A stretch of DNA of 64,000 bases. It comes from Allantophomopsis cytisporea. Lineage: Eukaryota; Ascomycota; Leotiomycetes; Phacidiales; Phacidiaceae. The first letter of the stretch is position 1, and each line of letters starts with the position of its first letter. Location: assembly GCA_024752435.1 (NCBI GenBank), contig CP103023.1, positions 2,046,001 to 2,110,000 of the forward strand. The letters are read 5' to 3'. Shown piece after piece: positions 35,146 to 46,843 of the stretch. A program made the position numbers and the translations under genes. The notes beneath the pieces were generated by a model. The model had not been told where the DNA came from and did no database searches. It saw nothing but the letters and a program-made list of their open reading frames with translations.

Positions 35146-37302
35146 ACTTCGTCATGCTGGTATGAATTAGTCTTTGGAGGTTGGAAGTGAAGATCTATGT
35201 CAAGATGGTTTAGTGCTACTTTTGATGAAGTTGTTGGAGAACGGCTCTGAGAGAGAACTAGGATCTTCAAGGCGTATATCGGATACCTTATACATACATG
35301 ATATATACGCCAAAATAGGAAGGAAGCAAGTGATGCGTCATACATTCAAATTCACATTCATAGGGAAAGAAAAATAAATTTCCGAGTGCGTATCCGGCTG
35401 TACGCACACTTCGTTGAGACCAGACACCCGCCTCGGCCCGATGCAGCTAACCGCAAACGTCGCCGGACGCTCGCGGTACGGGAGCGAGGTAGAAGCTCAA
35501 ATCAAAGGGAAAATATTTTCATGTCAACTGTCAAGGTAGAGCAAGACAAGGCAAAACCCTTTTTCAATTGAGTCATCATGTGGTATATGCCCTGATTGAT
35601 ACATATATGCGTTCATTATTACACAATTCATAGAAATTAAAAATCTAACCACCATATCCCACAACCGAATTCACACAAAAGCCGTGAACATCCACAAAGA
35701 GACTTTTTGGAAGATATTCAAAACACCTAACAGCATGCAAGCAGCATGAGTATCTCTCCTCAACAAATGCAAGGACGCGTAGGATAAATGAATTGCCATA
35801 CTTTTCTTTCCTCCGGAGTGGGCTTCTCATGCACTCAGCCCCATTCTGGAGCATCTCCATGATCATCTCCAACTCCAACTCCAACTCCGCTTGGAATCCC
35901 GAGCCCGCGGCGGGCCGCTGCGCACGGCTCCATCCCACATCCAACGATGTCAGTTCTAGGCTCAGACGTATTTATGAACCAGCTTGGGACCTATGTATAC
36001 ACCTTCCCATGCCCATTGCAGATACAGATCCATTCTCGGACAATACTCTGAGACGCGAGAGAGGGTTGGGTCGGTTTTCTATGCTGGTGCTTGAGGCGGG
36101 TCTAGAAGAGTGGAATCAAGCGTTGGAACTCCGTGGCTTACACTCAACTTCGTCGTATGTGTCAGAAGGATGGCGTGGGCTGTTCAGAAACCTAGTATTT
36201 AAGACCTGACGTGGTGCTTGGGCGTGGCCTTAGCTAGATCTGTAGCTGTTTCTGGAGAGCCGGATCTTGGACCTGAGAATTGGACTGCTTTTGGAGATGA
36301 GTTGGAAGTAGACTGGTATGAGTAGTTGAGAAGCTGCCGCAAGTCCATCCACTGACTATCCTAAAACAAATGTGTATACACAAGAAACTCCCATGCATAC
36401 TATGCTACACCCGGCAATATACAGATATAGCATAGAATAATACGCATATGCAGCCAATCTTCTCATGGGATTTGTATGATGTGCAACTGATGCCAAGAAT
36501 CACCTTACAGTCACACTTCCCAACGTAGATCTTCGGAGATCTCGCCAACGGATCACCTTCTCCAATCGCCAATCCAAGCCAAGCCAGTTAGCCCTAAGTC
36601 AGAGTAGATCAAGGGGCATCAGCACCGAGTAAGTCTTCATACGGCACGTCGGACGCTTTAGCCCTCCGAGCGCACGCCGATCCAATAGTCCACATGGCAA
36701 GGCAATAGCCGCAGCCTCATCGCCGAGAAAAGCAATATTGGCTCTCAATGATCTTCGGGATCGGTGATAGTACTAGCGAGCCTAGTCGAGGGTTGGTGTC
36801 CCAGGTGGGCTGACGGCGGGGCTCATGAGAGGGACACTGAGGCAAGTTCTTTGACTTTAGATACAAGGCCGGGACTTCTCTTTACGAGAGGTATTGCGCG
36901 AGGATGGGGAATTCCCATTTAGATAATTGATGATACTAACTAGAATACGGGGTCATAGTCGGCGGTGTCCACAATACTAGTGGTGACGAAGAAGATGGCA
37001 TTAGTGATTTCATTCTAGGACTAACACTGTATAAAATTCTACCTTCTCTAAAATGCCAATAGTCGTGAATAATCCATTTGGGAGTCGAAGGAAGAAAACA
37101 ATCGGCAAATGTAGGCAACGAGAACAGGAAGAATACATGCCAGGCCAACGAAAACAGCTTTTCCTCATCATTGTCAAACGTGATGTATCCCTAAACACCG
37201 CATCCAAATGTTGTTCTCCGAACCACCCCATACCAACAAAGAAACTGAGACAAGTGAACAAACACAAAACAAAAGAGACCCGTGATATATCAATGTAATG
37301 AA

Positions 37303-40300
37303 TTAATCGTTCAGAACACCCTGGCTCAACGCCCCAATACTGAGCTCATAACGCCCAGGGCTATGATCCAAAAGCATGCTACCCCCGAACCTGATCTCAC
37401 CGAATCTAGCTTCAACATCACGGATGTATTTCAGTACAACTCTTGTAGCAGGCTTTCCAAGGCCTTGAGCTTCCTCTCCCTTAACAAAGGCGTCCCTCTT
37501 GAGGACCCTCTGGGTCTCAACGACAAAGACTTCTCCAGGTGGCACCAGCTTTGTAAATAACATACTTGCCTTGAGGGCTTTGAGTGAGGCATAAGCCCAC
37601 GCATCGTCCTCACCTTCTTCACGCATACTACTTGGATTCTCACCTGCATACCAACGATCTTTGAGGCCTTCCGTGAGACCTGCCCATACCCGTTTGCGCA
37701 CTTCTCCTTTGGCGCCTGATTCATCTGTCTTGAAGGCGAGTGCTACGGCTTGTAGATCGTGTAATACACCAAGACTCAGATATGGAACGAGATCCTGGTT
37801 GTTGACAATCGTTGTGATTAGTCCTCGAGTTGCTTGACGTAGAGAAGGCGATATACTGGATGGCGGTCCATAAGCATAGACATGGATGGGCCGGCCAGGG
37901 GGCAATTTCATTGCAGCGGGATGTGCGCAGCCATTGTTGTCAGAAGAGGAGGTAAGTAGAAACTGAGGTTGTGAGTACGTGTTTGCAGTCACGAAAGCTG
38001 TTCCATCTCCAGGTTCCGAGACCATGATAGCAAGAACTGCTGTCACTCCTCCTCCAAGTGAGTGCCCACACATGACAAGACCATAATCAGGAAATTCTTC
38101 GAGTGCTGCTTTTATTGTTGCCATGACACGTCCTCCTCCTCCTTCCAATATACGACGTGCTGATGCGTGGATACCTTTGTGAACTTTGTATGTATTCCCG
38201 CGATACTTGAGATCATCGTAATCGCAAGTCAGATCCGTGAGTACATCTTCAAATCCGAGGGTACCACGGCATGTGAGAACAACAGCTCGTGACTTGTGGT
38301 CCAGAGATACGTAATGAATCATTGGAATACCGGTATTTGTAAAGCCATTTGAGTCTGTGCCACCTTGTGTGTCGACATGCGATGAAAGTAGAATAGTAGA
38401 GGCAGGAAGCTGTGTATGATGGGAGAATGAGTGGTGTTCGTAATGATGAGATATTGGAGATTCTGGAGAACTTGATGGTGTAGGAATCTTGTTAATACCC
38501 ATGACGCGCATGAAATGTGACCCATAAGATGCTGATGCAAAGCGGACGAAGCGACTAATATTCTGGACAAAATGAGCACGAGGGAAGAGACCATCAACAT
38601 GCCCATCTCTGATGAGAGATTGAAAAGTCACTTCGTCCGTATATGCACTTAGTTGAGTTGGTTGCCGTACAAGAGCCAGAGATGCTTGTGAGTCATTGGT
38701 CTTCAAAGTGTAAATACTAGGCACATAGGAGTTGCGAGATTGAAGCGTTTTCGGCGTAGTGTTCGGCGTTCTCGACGAAATGTTCTTTTCCGACCTTGCC
38801 CTGGTCATCTGGCTTTGTGCTCTGAGATGTGTTCGCAAAGTTGTCGGAGAGCTTGGTCTGTTCAACTCATTGGAATGTATGGAATATGTGTCAGTTTGGG
38901 AAACCATGGAATCTCTACGCCGCTCATGCACCGAGTAGTAACTCGCTCGGGAGGGGCTTCTTTGCACTGCGGCGGATGAGGATAGACCAAGATCTTTCGA
39001 TGAGAAGAAGTTTGGATTGCCACGTTGAGGAGCCTTCGGTGCCTCTCGGTTGACTATGAGACTTGGGCCTCGTTGAGGAATGGGTAGATGCGATTGAGGA
39101 GCCTTGGGCTTAGAGACGCCACCTATATCTGTCAGCATATGTCAATTAGAGGAAATGTTTCAGTCATCCACATCGATTTGAATCATAAAAGAGGGACTCG
39201 TGGCATCAGTTTTTAAATAATTTGGTTTATAAGAAGCTTACCTTTACTCGTACCCCAGGCTGGCCTCGAAGTTGATGGCTTATTCTCCTTCTTTTCAACT
39301 GGAGCTGGTTTCTCAGCGTTAGGTATATCTTTATTCCACAGGTTCGATAACGCAGTGCTCGAGCCCTTCCTCAACGCATCACGGAGAGTGGCTCTTCGTT
39401 CGGGCTTTTTCGCAGATTCTCCTGGTTTAGACTTCTTCGCCAATGGTGGTTTCCTAGCTGTTGAGACTTTCTTCGCCAGAGGTGTGTCCTGAGAGCTAAT
39501 TGAGGAGGCTGAACTCATCGGCTTCCGGCTCCTCTTCTGGTTTGCGGTGTTGTTTATAGACGAGCCAGCAGGTCTCAATACTTTTGAGGTGCTCGAACCC
39601 ACCAGGGTGCTCATTCCAGATGAAGATCGTGTCGAGGAATCCAAGGAGCTTTCCTGCCCATGACCATGATCACGGCATATGCGTTGTGTTGGTGTTCTGA
39701 TCTCTGGTATTAGTTCCGAGTCATCATCGTCATTTGTGGACTTTGTAAGGCTTTTCTCTAACGACGGAAATTGATCGTTCAAAGAATCAGGGCTCGCAGC
39801 TGGAGACGGATGTTCTAGTTGGTCTTCAGAGTCAGATACAGCACTGTCGTTTGCCCCTATTATGAAGGATTCATTGGCCGGACCTCCTTGCCCTTCAATA
39901 TCTGTGCCGCGCAATTTTTCATGGATAGTCCTATATACAACTCGATATCTTGGCACCATGAGGCTGAGCTTCTGTTCACTAGTGAGAACAGATTCGTCAA
40001 AATCCACATTTCCAACATGATGGGCATTTTCTTCGACAATTTCCAAGCCGGGTGGCGGTAACAACTCAGGCGGTTGAGCTCCAGTAATCTCAACAGTGAT
40101 GGTCTTGGTAGTGGTGGTGGTTGTTGTGATGGAAACACTTGCATCTGTTGGCAGGCTCTGCACAATCCGCTCTCTTAGCTTTGCCTCGGCCAAATCATCC
40201 TCGTCATGTTCGATGATGGCAGATTCTTCTCGTTCTCCTCTCTCGACAGTTCGTAAATCACCACCATCAATAGTCATGAATGACATACGGCGGGGTAGAC

Positions 40301-41051
40301 TTGAACCTCTATCACTAGACGATTCCGCCGTAACTTCTTGGTCGCCATCAACGACATCCGCTTTTCTCCCATCGTCCAATATCACAACATCCCAAATAAC
40401 TTCTTCGATATTCCGCTCCTGAATTCTCAGAACCGTCAATTTCGAACACCACTTTTGTAGTAATGCCAGACCGCATATTCCCACCAACAAGTCTGCCACT
40501 CCAACCTTCTCACCTTGTACGCCGGTTGCCGGATTTTCAAACTCGCGACGAATAAGCGTTATGATGCTAGCAATGGCTCTCGATGAGTCTGTTGACCCTA
40601 GTATCGAATCAAGAGTAGCAAGCAGATGTTGTGATAAGTCGGTAGCTGAGGATAGGACGGCCGATGAGAAGTAGAAGCCTGTCGATGCAGCGAAAGATAT
40701 CTGGGTTATAGTCGAATGTAAGGTGGCGATACTTCGTTCCAGCAATCCTTCTGCCTCGGATTTCCCCAAATCACCTCGACTTCGACTCACAACATCACTA
40801 CCAGCTCGACTTAGAACACTCTCGATGACCACACGGCTCAATTCCAGACCCGTCAGTGTTGTTACACGAGCACCATCAAGTGCTAAACCACCCACAAAAC
40901 TACCGAGGCGGAGATATAGAGACGATGAGCGTGTGATGAGACTGACAACACTGGCAACGGGAGAGGGTAAGAGTGTTGCACTTGGCGGCGGCTGTTCCTG
41001 ACTATGCTTGATCAGCTTCAGTGAGGCATCGAATTCTCCCCCCTTGTCCAT
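37303..41051 (-). CDS. Class 3 lipase, sn1-specific diacylglycerol-lipase-like
   Basis: Two exons, 41051-39242 and 39122-37303, separated by 119 bp, give 1209 residues. The first about 600 residues hold hydrophobic helices near residues 30-70 and 110-190, then disordered Ser/Thr-rich sequence (including a run of Thr and Lys-rich patches). The lipase domain lies in the second exon: RAVVLTCRGTLGFEDVLTDL, nucleophile elbow MCGHSLGGGVT (Ser about 958), NNQDLVPYLS with the likely Asp, and the late His in LLDHSPGRYELS. These are class 3 (alpha/beta) lipase marks, and the layout resembles fungal homologues of diacylglycerol lipase, which releases a fatty acid from the sn-1 position at membranes. Exact substrate is unknown. 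The start is the first ATG (MDKGGEFDASLKL). The gene is divergent from GNA1 over 1.4 kb. Confidence 0.85.
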
Positions 41052-42495
41052 GGTTCAGCTTGGATTTGAGGTTTCGGTTCGGTCATTCGTGCTGATAGTA
41101 TTTGTGCAGTAAAATGGGGGCCGCATTTGGGGAAGGATGATACGGCAGTATTCAGATGGAGGATTTCTCTGGGGATGTTTGATTGATATTTAAAATCAGA
41201 AGAATCATAAAGGAGAACCCATCGGGCGTAGAGCTTTTGTTGAGCTATGTGGTATTATGGCATTACATAGATAAAAGATACATCATTGGCTGAGGGGCAA
41301 TTTGACGTGTCGCGGCTGCAGGAACACCAGGACATGATTGACGGGTACTCGTACAAGTACACTCCGCCAAAGCATGTGATTATGGATACTTTGGCTCGCT
41401 GAGCTTGCTTGTTAGTGGCCGAGCGAGGCTTGTAATCGATTATCACGTCGATAAATGTCAGTTCGAGTCATTCAACTTTCAATGAGATATCTCTGCAGTT
41501 TCGTCCAACAAAGACATGGACCGCTATGCTCTCAATGCGATCGTCAACTAAAGACAATTGGTCTTCGGCAATCAAGTATCAAACACCAGTAAGCAACATC
41601 ATAGGTCCATCTGCGACCGATGGCATGCACTGACACCAGTTGATTACTAGCACAGTTGAGTTCTATGAAGTCTTGTGTATGGACGGAGTACATACCATCC
41701 CTCTTTCGCAAAATGTGGCCAGCTCAAGCGGCGGCCCTCGACCAGATCCATTCTTCCACAGACGACTGACTGACTCTCCAAGGAACCATAAATGGCCAAA
41801 GTCACTTAGGATTATCCGATACTTATCAGTAACAAATTGCCTGGCTGTTAGGAATTATAGTTGTCTTGCTTGATGCTCGGACCTTATCTGGATGGATATG
41901 TAAATGAAAAGTATGTACCTACCTACGGTATCTTATACTCTCTACCTTACCTGGCTCTGCTCACTCATGTGCATACGTTCAAACTACACATATACATCGG
42001 TTATGTTGCGGCATATAATAAAGTTACACACAAATTAAGCATCACCGTACATATAATGGCATCTCGTCCCTGGTGATCCCCCCGATCACAGCCCCTGGGA
42101 CTTTCTATGAATAGGGTGCGTATTACGGAGCTAATGGCGGGCTATGCCGATTTATGTGAGAGCATTAAGCCTTACGACAATACAACATGAACGCCGCAAG
42201 CAGCGACATAAATCAAATGCAAGTAAACTGCAAAGCCATCCCCTGAATACTCCCCGAATAGTAATAGGTTCTTCAAGTTCATCCGTCTTGTGAGTTTTGC
42301 CAACTTCTTTCTCTTCTTGTCTCCTGTCACTTCTATCTTCTTTCGATCTTTGTAACCCTTGGATTCGAACAAAACGAGGCTGATCCTTTGGAGCTGAACG
42401 GACACTTAGCTACTACATGTACCATCCCGACACTAAAAGGTTATCGTGTCCTCTCAATTGAAATCTATATACATCAACGTCTAGAAACCCTCAAA
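41052..42495. promoter_or_regulatory. Divergent upstream region of lipase and GNA1
   Basis: A 1.44-kb interval between divergent starts. An in-frame ATG at 42388 would add 36 residues to GNA1 but has no conserved look. No other gene is seen. Confidence 0.5.
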
Positions 42496-43081
42496 ATGGC
42501 TTCAACACAACAATCAGAAGGTCTTTTCTCATCCGAACTCGTTTCACCAGAGATCGTTAAGCAATTACCCGAATCATATACCCTTCGAGCTCTCCGAAAA
42601 TCAGATTATTCGAGAGGATTCCTTGATTGTCTTCGAGTTCTGACGACAGTTGGAGATATCACCGAAGAAGCATGGAGTGAACGCTATGATTGGATGTCTA
42701 CACAAGGGAAGGGTGGTTACTACCTTCTTGTCGTCGATGATGGGAGCAGAATTGTGGCTACAGGAGCTCTCATCGTAGAGCGTAAATTGTAAGAAACTTG
42801 GAACACCATACACTTTATATATCATCAAACTGACAGTGGACAGCATTCACAATCTTGGTATCGTAGGCCACATCGAAGATATCGCGGTCGCTAAGGACCA
42901 ACAAGGAAAGAAGCTTGGATTGAAGATGATTCAGGCTTTGGATTTTGTGGCTGAGAAGGTGGGCTGCTACAAGACCATTCTTGACTGCAGTGAAGCAAAC
43001 GAAGGCTTCTACATCAAGTGCGGCTTCAAGAGAGCTGGTCTCGAAATGGCCCACTATTATGAGGGGCCAAAGAGTAAATAA
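42496..43081 (+). CDS. GNA1: Glucosamine-6-phosphate N-acetyltransferase
   Basis: Two exons, 42496-42788 and 42844-43081, give 176 residues. The GNAT fold is clear: YTLRALRKSDYSRGFLDCL, VLTTVGDITEEAW, ATGALIVERKF, then IHNLGIVGHIEDIAVAKD (the acetyl-CoA strand), QGKKLGLKMI (Q-x-x-x-x-G loop) and the YKTILDCSEANEGFYIKCGF C-terminal substrate region. These segments match yeast Gna1, which makes N-acetylglucosamine-6-phosphate for UDP-GlcNAc, the precursor of chitin, N-glycans and GPI anchors. The second exon was joined at CAG just before CATTCAC, which gives ERKF-IHNLG; the CAG eight bases earlier would break the frame. An AATAAA-like signal lies at 43143-43148. The gene converges on LUC7. Confidence 0.95.
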
Positions 43082-43346
43082 GAGGCTCCTCGATCAACGA
43101 TAATTGGCATTGACTAGGCCCGGGTCACGCAAACTTGTAAAGAATAAATTTGTATTGATACAAAAATTAAAGTTTCAAGACGTAAACTGGCATTTGGATT
43201 TTGGACCTCAAGACTAAACGCACAATCCACCTCCCAATGCAGGGAGATATGTATGGAAGTAGCCGTAGCCCAGATATTTTGCTGCAAATTGCTCTTTCAT
43301 GACCCCCGAAACTCCTGCCCTGAACGCCAAACCACCTAATGCATGA

Positions 43347-44373
43347 TCACCATCCTCCACGGAATCCTCTTCCTCTACCTCCTCTAAATCCACCACCTCG
43401 GCCACCACGTCCGCCATAACCACCACCTCCCCTTCCACCCCAGCCTCCTCCATCGCCATAACCATCATATCCGCCTCTAGATCCACCATGGTCATCATCT
43501 CTAGCAGGCGGTGCTCGTCCCTTCAATTCTTTTTGTAAGCCCTCGTATGTTTTCCTCATCTGAGCATATCCAAGATGCATTTTTCCATAGAAGTGATCAG
43601 CCAGTCGCCTATCGTTATCAAGGCGCGACAGATATGCGCCACAGACGTCGCATACTTGTAACTTTTGGTGACCTGATGGGCCGCTGGTATCGGACAATGC
43701 CTTCAACTCTCGCTCCTTGTCACCCTTGGTCTGGATTGCTTGTTTGATACGGAACAGTTCCTCGTAAGCTCGAGAGACCTCCGACGTCTCGCCTAGGATT
43801 TGAATTTCGAGCAAGCCTGCCTCAATCGACTTCGACAAGTCCGAGATTTGCTTTAACTGTAGAACTGTCAGCTTTACTACCTTCATGTATATGTTCGAGG
43901 TATACACACCAAAGCAGTAGTTTGTCTAATCTCATCGGGGGTCTTCTCCAGTCGTCTCTGGGCGGCATCGATTCTCCGATTACACTCGTCGATGTATTTC
44001 TGCAAATCGCGCATATAGTCGTACTCGAAGCCGTACTTTGCCTTCTCGGCTGGCGGTGCGGTTTCGTACTCGGTCTTGAGCGGCTCGCTGTGTACTTTCG
44101 GACATGGTCCTAGGTCTTGCTTCGTGTTGGTGAAGAGATCATGCGGGCATGTGCCAACGAGAAAGGAACGGCATACTTTCGGATCCGTGATTGATAACTG
44201 TGCTGCACGAGACGATGCACCGGCTCCCATGAGCTGCTCTGTAGGACAACCATCGGCAATTAGCTATAGCTCTTTCGTAGGCGCAATGAGGTTTGCAAGG
44301 TCACAGTAGGTACAATGTACGTTCCCACCGATCCAGAGGACTTACCTAGTAGCTTTCTCTGTTCTGCCGCCAT
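43347..44373 (-). CDS. LUC7: U1 snRNP-associated protein Luc7
   Basis: Three exons, 44373-44346, 44238-43910 and 43856-43347, give 288 residues. The N-terminus MAAEQRKLLEQLMG is typical and forms only after the first splice. The first zinc finger (CCCH) is VCRSFLVGTCPHDLF with PCPKVH. A long helix follows (DYMRDLQKYIDECNRRIDA, KQISDLSKSIEAGL). The second finger is LQVCDVCGAYLSRLDNDRRL with HFYGKMHLGY. The tail is Gly/Arg-rich (GGRGGGYGGRGG type). Luc7 sits in the U1 snRNP and helps choose 5' splice sites. The second intron begins GTGTGT, a weaker donor than its neighbours. The gene is divergent from GPI16, with 203 bp between starts, and ends 265 bp from the converging GNA1 gene. Confidence 0.95.
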
Positions 44374-44576
44374 GTCGACGGTCTTTTTTGGGCGGCTGGA
44401 GACGTATTGTTGATATGGAGTGCTGGTCGCGTTCAGAGGCACCCGTGGAATGGTGATCGCGGATAATTTCGTGCAGCCGACGAGGCTTGGTTTAGAGCTT
44501 CCAGCAAGCAACGCCCTTTCAGCCTCGCCCGTGTCATTCATTACCTTCACAACCACATCGCAGGCCAAATACTGCA
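44374..44576. promoter_or_regulatory. Short bidirectional promoter LUC7 / GPI16
   Basis: Only 203 bp separate the two start codons, so both promoters must share this interval or overlap the neighbouring exons. Confidence 0.6.
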
Positions 44577-46447
44577 ATGCGGTTGCTGGAATTATTATGG
44601 CCAATTGGCGCCCTGCTCACGGCTGCGCAGGCAAATAGCGACTACCATGAGCAATTGCTACTCAGACCTCTACCTCCGTCATCTCTGCTGGCCTCGTTTG
44701 ACTTTAGGAGTAATACAAGCTTGGAAGCTTTCGAGAAACAAAACTTTCGATACTTTCCGAGGTCCTTGGGCCAAATTCTTCAACATTCTGATACGAAAGA
44801 ATTGCACTTGAGGTTCAGTCTGGGCAGATGGGATGCAGAGAGCTGGGGTGCTCGCCCTTGGGGAGGTTCTAGAGAGGGTGGTACAGGTGTGGAGCTCTGG
44901 GCTTGGGTAGATGCTGAGAGTGATGAAGAGTGAGAGAATTTGTGTAGTATCCACTTAGAAGAGTAAATGCTGATTCAAGCAGGGCTGATGGTAGATGGTT
45001 GACGCTCACAAATGCGTTGTCCGGTCTCTTCTGTGCCTCTTTGAATTTCATCGACTCGACCCGCACCACAAGGCCAGTGATGTCCTTTGAGCCAGCTGGC
45101 GATCACAATGAATCTATGCAATCAAACCTACACTTGTTACATGGTACTCTACCACGCGAAGTTGTATGTACAGAGAATTTGACACCGTTCTTGAAGTTGC
45201 TGCCATGTAAAGGCAAGGCAGGCATATCCAGCTTGTTAGATGGGCACAAGTTATTTGATGCATCATGGCAAAGCATGTCAATTGATGTCAAACCAGTATG
45301 TACAGCTGGTACCTCAGACTGTGTGCTCGAGATTACCCAGACGATTGATATGGTGTTGGACATTCAACGTTCAAAACGATCAAGGGGTGTGTATTTCTAA
45401 TCCCTTGTTATGCCCCTTTATCACCAAACATACTGACTTTTTTCTATTCTTTTAGACAACCCCATTCCACGACCAGTTCCCAATGAGGAGTTGAAATGTG
45501 ATGAATCAAAACCTTATCATTCTGGAGACACCTGTTATCCCCTTGATGAGCCACAGAATCAAGAATGGACTCTTTCGCAAATCTTTGGTCATCCTCTAAA
45601 AGGCTCCTGTCCTTTAATGGACGAAGGAGCCTGGCCAGTCTGCATCAATGTTCCTGACGCACGAGAGATAAGTGTCTTGGGTGCTACCAAGGAGATGCGG
45701 GACGGATCAGGATATTTGCGCTGCTATGACCTAGCTCCTGACAACAACTTCGAAATGGTGCTTCCGCCACAGGAGCTTTCGAAGCGCGCACCCCTCGAAC
45801 AACCACTGCTATATGCCGACAGGTCCTTTACAGGACATGGCCAGGAAAGAGGCGGCGTACAGGCAATCCTGACCAACCCTTCAACCATCGATTCCGTCGA
45901 CTTCGTGTATATGGAGTCGTTACCATGGTTTATGAAAGTGTATCTGCACACACTGAAGACGACGCTCAACGATAGTACCAACACCTCGCTGATCAAGGAT
46001 ATGTACTACCGCCCAGCCCTTGACCGCTTCCGCCCTACCCAGCTGGAAATCCACCTCTCTGTACCTCCCTCTTCGACAGTGCTCCTGACCTACGATTTCG
46101 AAAAGGCAATCCTGCGTTACACGGAGTACCCACCAGACGCCAACCGTGGCTTTGACGTTGCTCCTGCTATCATCACTATTGGTGATGTGCAAGTACGCAC
46201 CACCAGTCTGCTGCTCCCACTGCCTACCCCTGACTTTAGCATGCCGTATAACGTAATCATCTTGACTAGCACCGTTATGGCATTAGCTTTTGGAAGTATA
46301 TTCAATCTGCTTGTCAGGAGGTTTGTGGGTGCTGATGAGGCCGATAAGCTTGATGTGAAAGCTGCTCGGGAGAAGGTTGCTACGAAGTTAAGGTTGCTTG
46401 TTGGGAAGTTTAGGAAGGTTAAGAAGGTCGAAAAGAAGGACGAATGA
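44577..46447 (+). CDS. GPI16: GPI transamidase complex subunit Gpi16 / PIG-T
   Basis: Three exons, 44577-44929, 44983-45386 and 45456-46447, give 582 residues. A signal peptide (MRLLELLWPIGALLTAAQA) leads into a lumenal domain: YHEQLLLRPLP, LRFSLGRWDAESWG, ELWAWVD, NALSGLFCASLNFIDSTRT, LPREVVCTENLTPFLKLLP. Near residues 518-542 is one membrane helix (VIILTSTVMALAFGSIFNLL), then a Lys-rich cytosolic tail. Cysteines such as the ones in VCTENLTPF and CDESKPYHSG are family features; one bridges to the catalytic subunit Gpi8. The complex attaches GPI anchors to proteins in the ER. Donors are GTGAGA and GTGTGT, both slightly off consensus, and phases join in frame. Gpi16 of yeast is about 610 residues, so length fits. 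Confidence 0.95.
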
Positions 46448-46843
46448 GGTGGATTGGATTGCACTTCATTATAAATTACTTATCCGAATATCATTTATAT
46501 TGTAATATGCAAGAGCTTATTTATATGATGTCACAGTATTGCCATGTGTCACGATTGGTTATTTGAAAGTACAACAATAAGAATTGATTGATATCTTGCT
46601 ACTGTAAATACAGATGGATACGTTACAATGTATATAGCCATGCTTTTCCCATAGATAGAGAAATGTAGAAACCCGTGCCTCCTTGAACCACATGAAATCA
46701 TTGAATGACTCCTAGCAATAGTCTGAAGATATATGCCAGCAACAAAAAGAAAAATATATGACATGACAAAACCTGACATGAAATGCTGATACAGACAGGA
46801 ATTTGGTCAGGGTCGCTCTTCCAGCGAACTCCCTTTAAGTTAT
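46448..46843. other. Convergent intergenic region
   Basis: A 396-bp AT-rich interval between the ends of GPI16 and the laccase gene, consistent with 3' UTRs. Confidence 0.55.

Larger units (their letters stand above)
18523..37302. other. Gene-poor region of about 18.8 kb
   Basis: No protein family was recognised in any of the six frames. The longest open frames (200 codons at 33531-34133 on +, 154 at 20197-20661 on +, 148 at 22228-22674 on -) have biased or random-looking translations; the first crosses a pentanucleotide repeat. Base composition is mixed and not AT-extreme, so it does not look like a RIP-mutated transposon graveyard or an AT-rich centromere. Simple repeats occur every kilobase or so, and pyrimidine-rich blocks resemble fungal leaders or core promoters. 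It lies between the start of the Zn2Cys6 gene and the 3' end of the lipase gene. A long promoter, non-coding transcripts, or lineage-specific genes with small exons remain possible. Confidence 0.6.

Noticed and set aside
18523..37302. Centromere or transposon graveyard as an explanation of the gene-poor region
   Set aside because: Sequence is not AT-extreme, has no obvious TpA-rich RIP texture and no transposase or reverse transcriptase traces in any frame.
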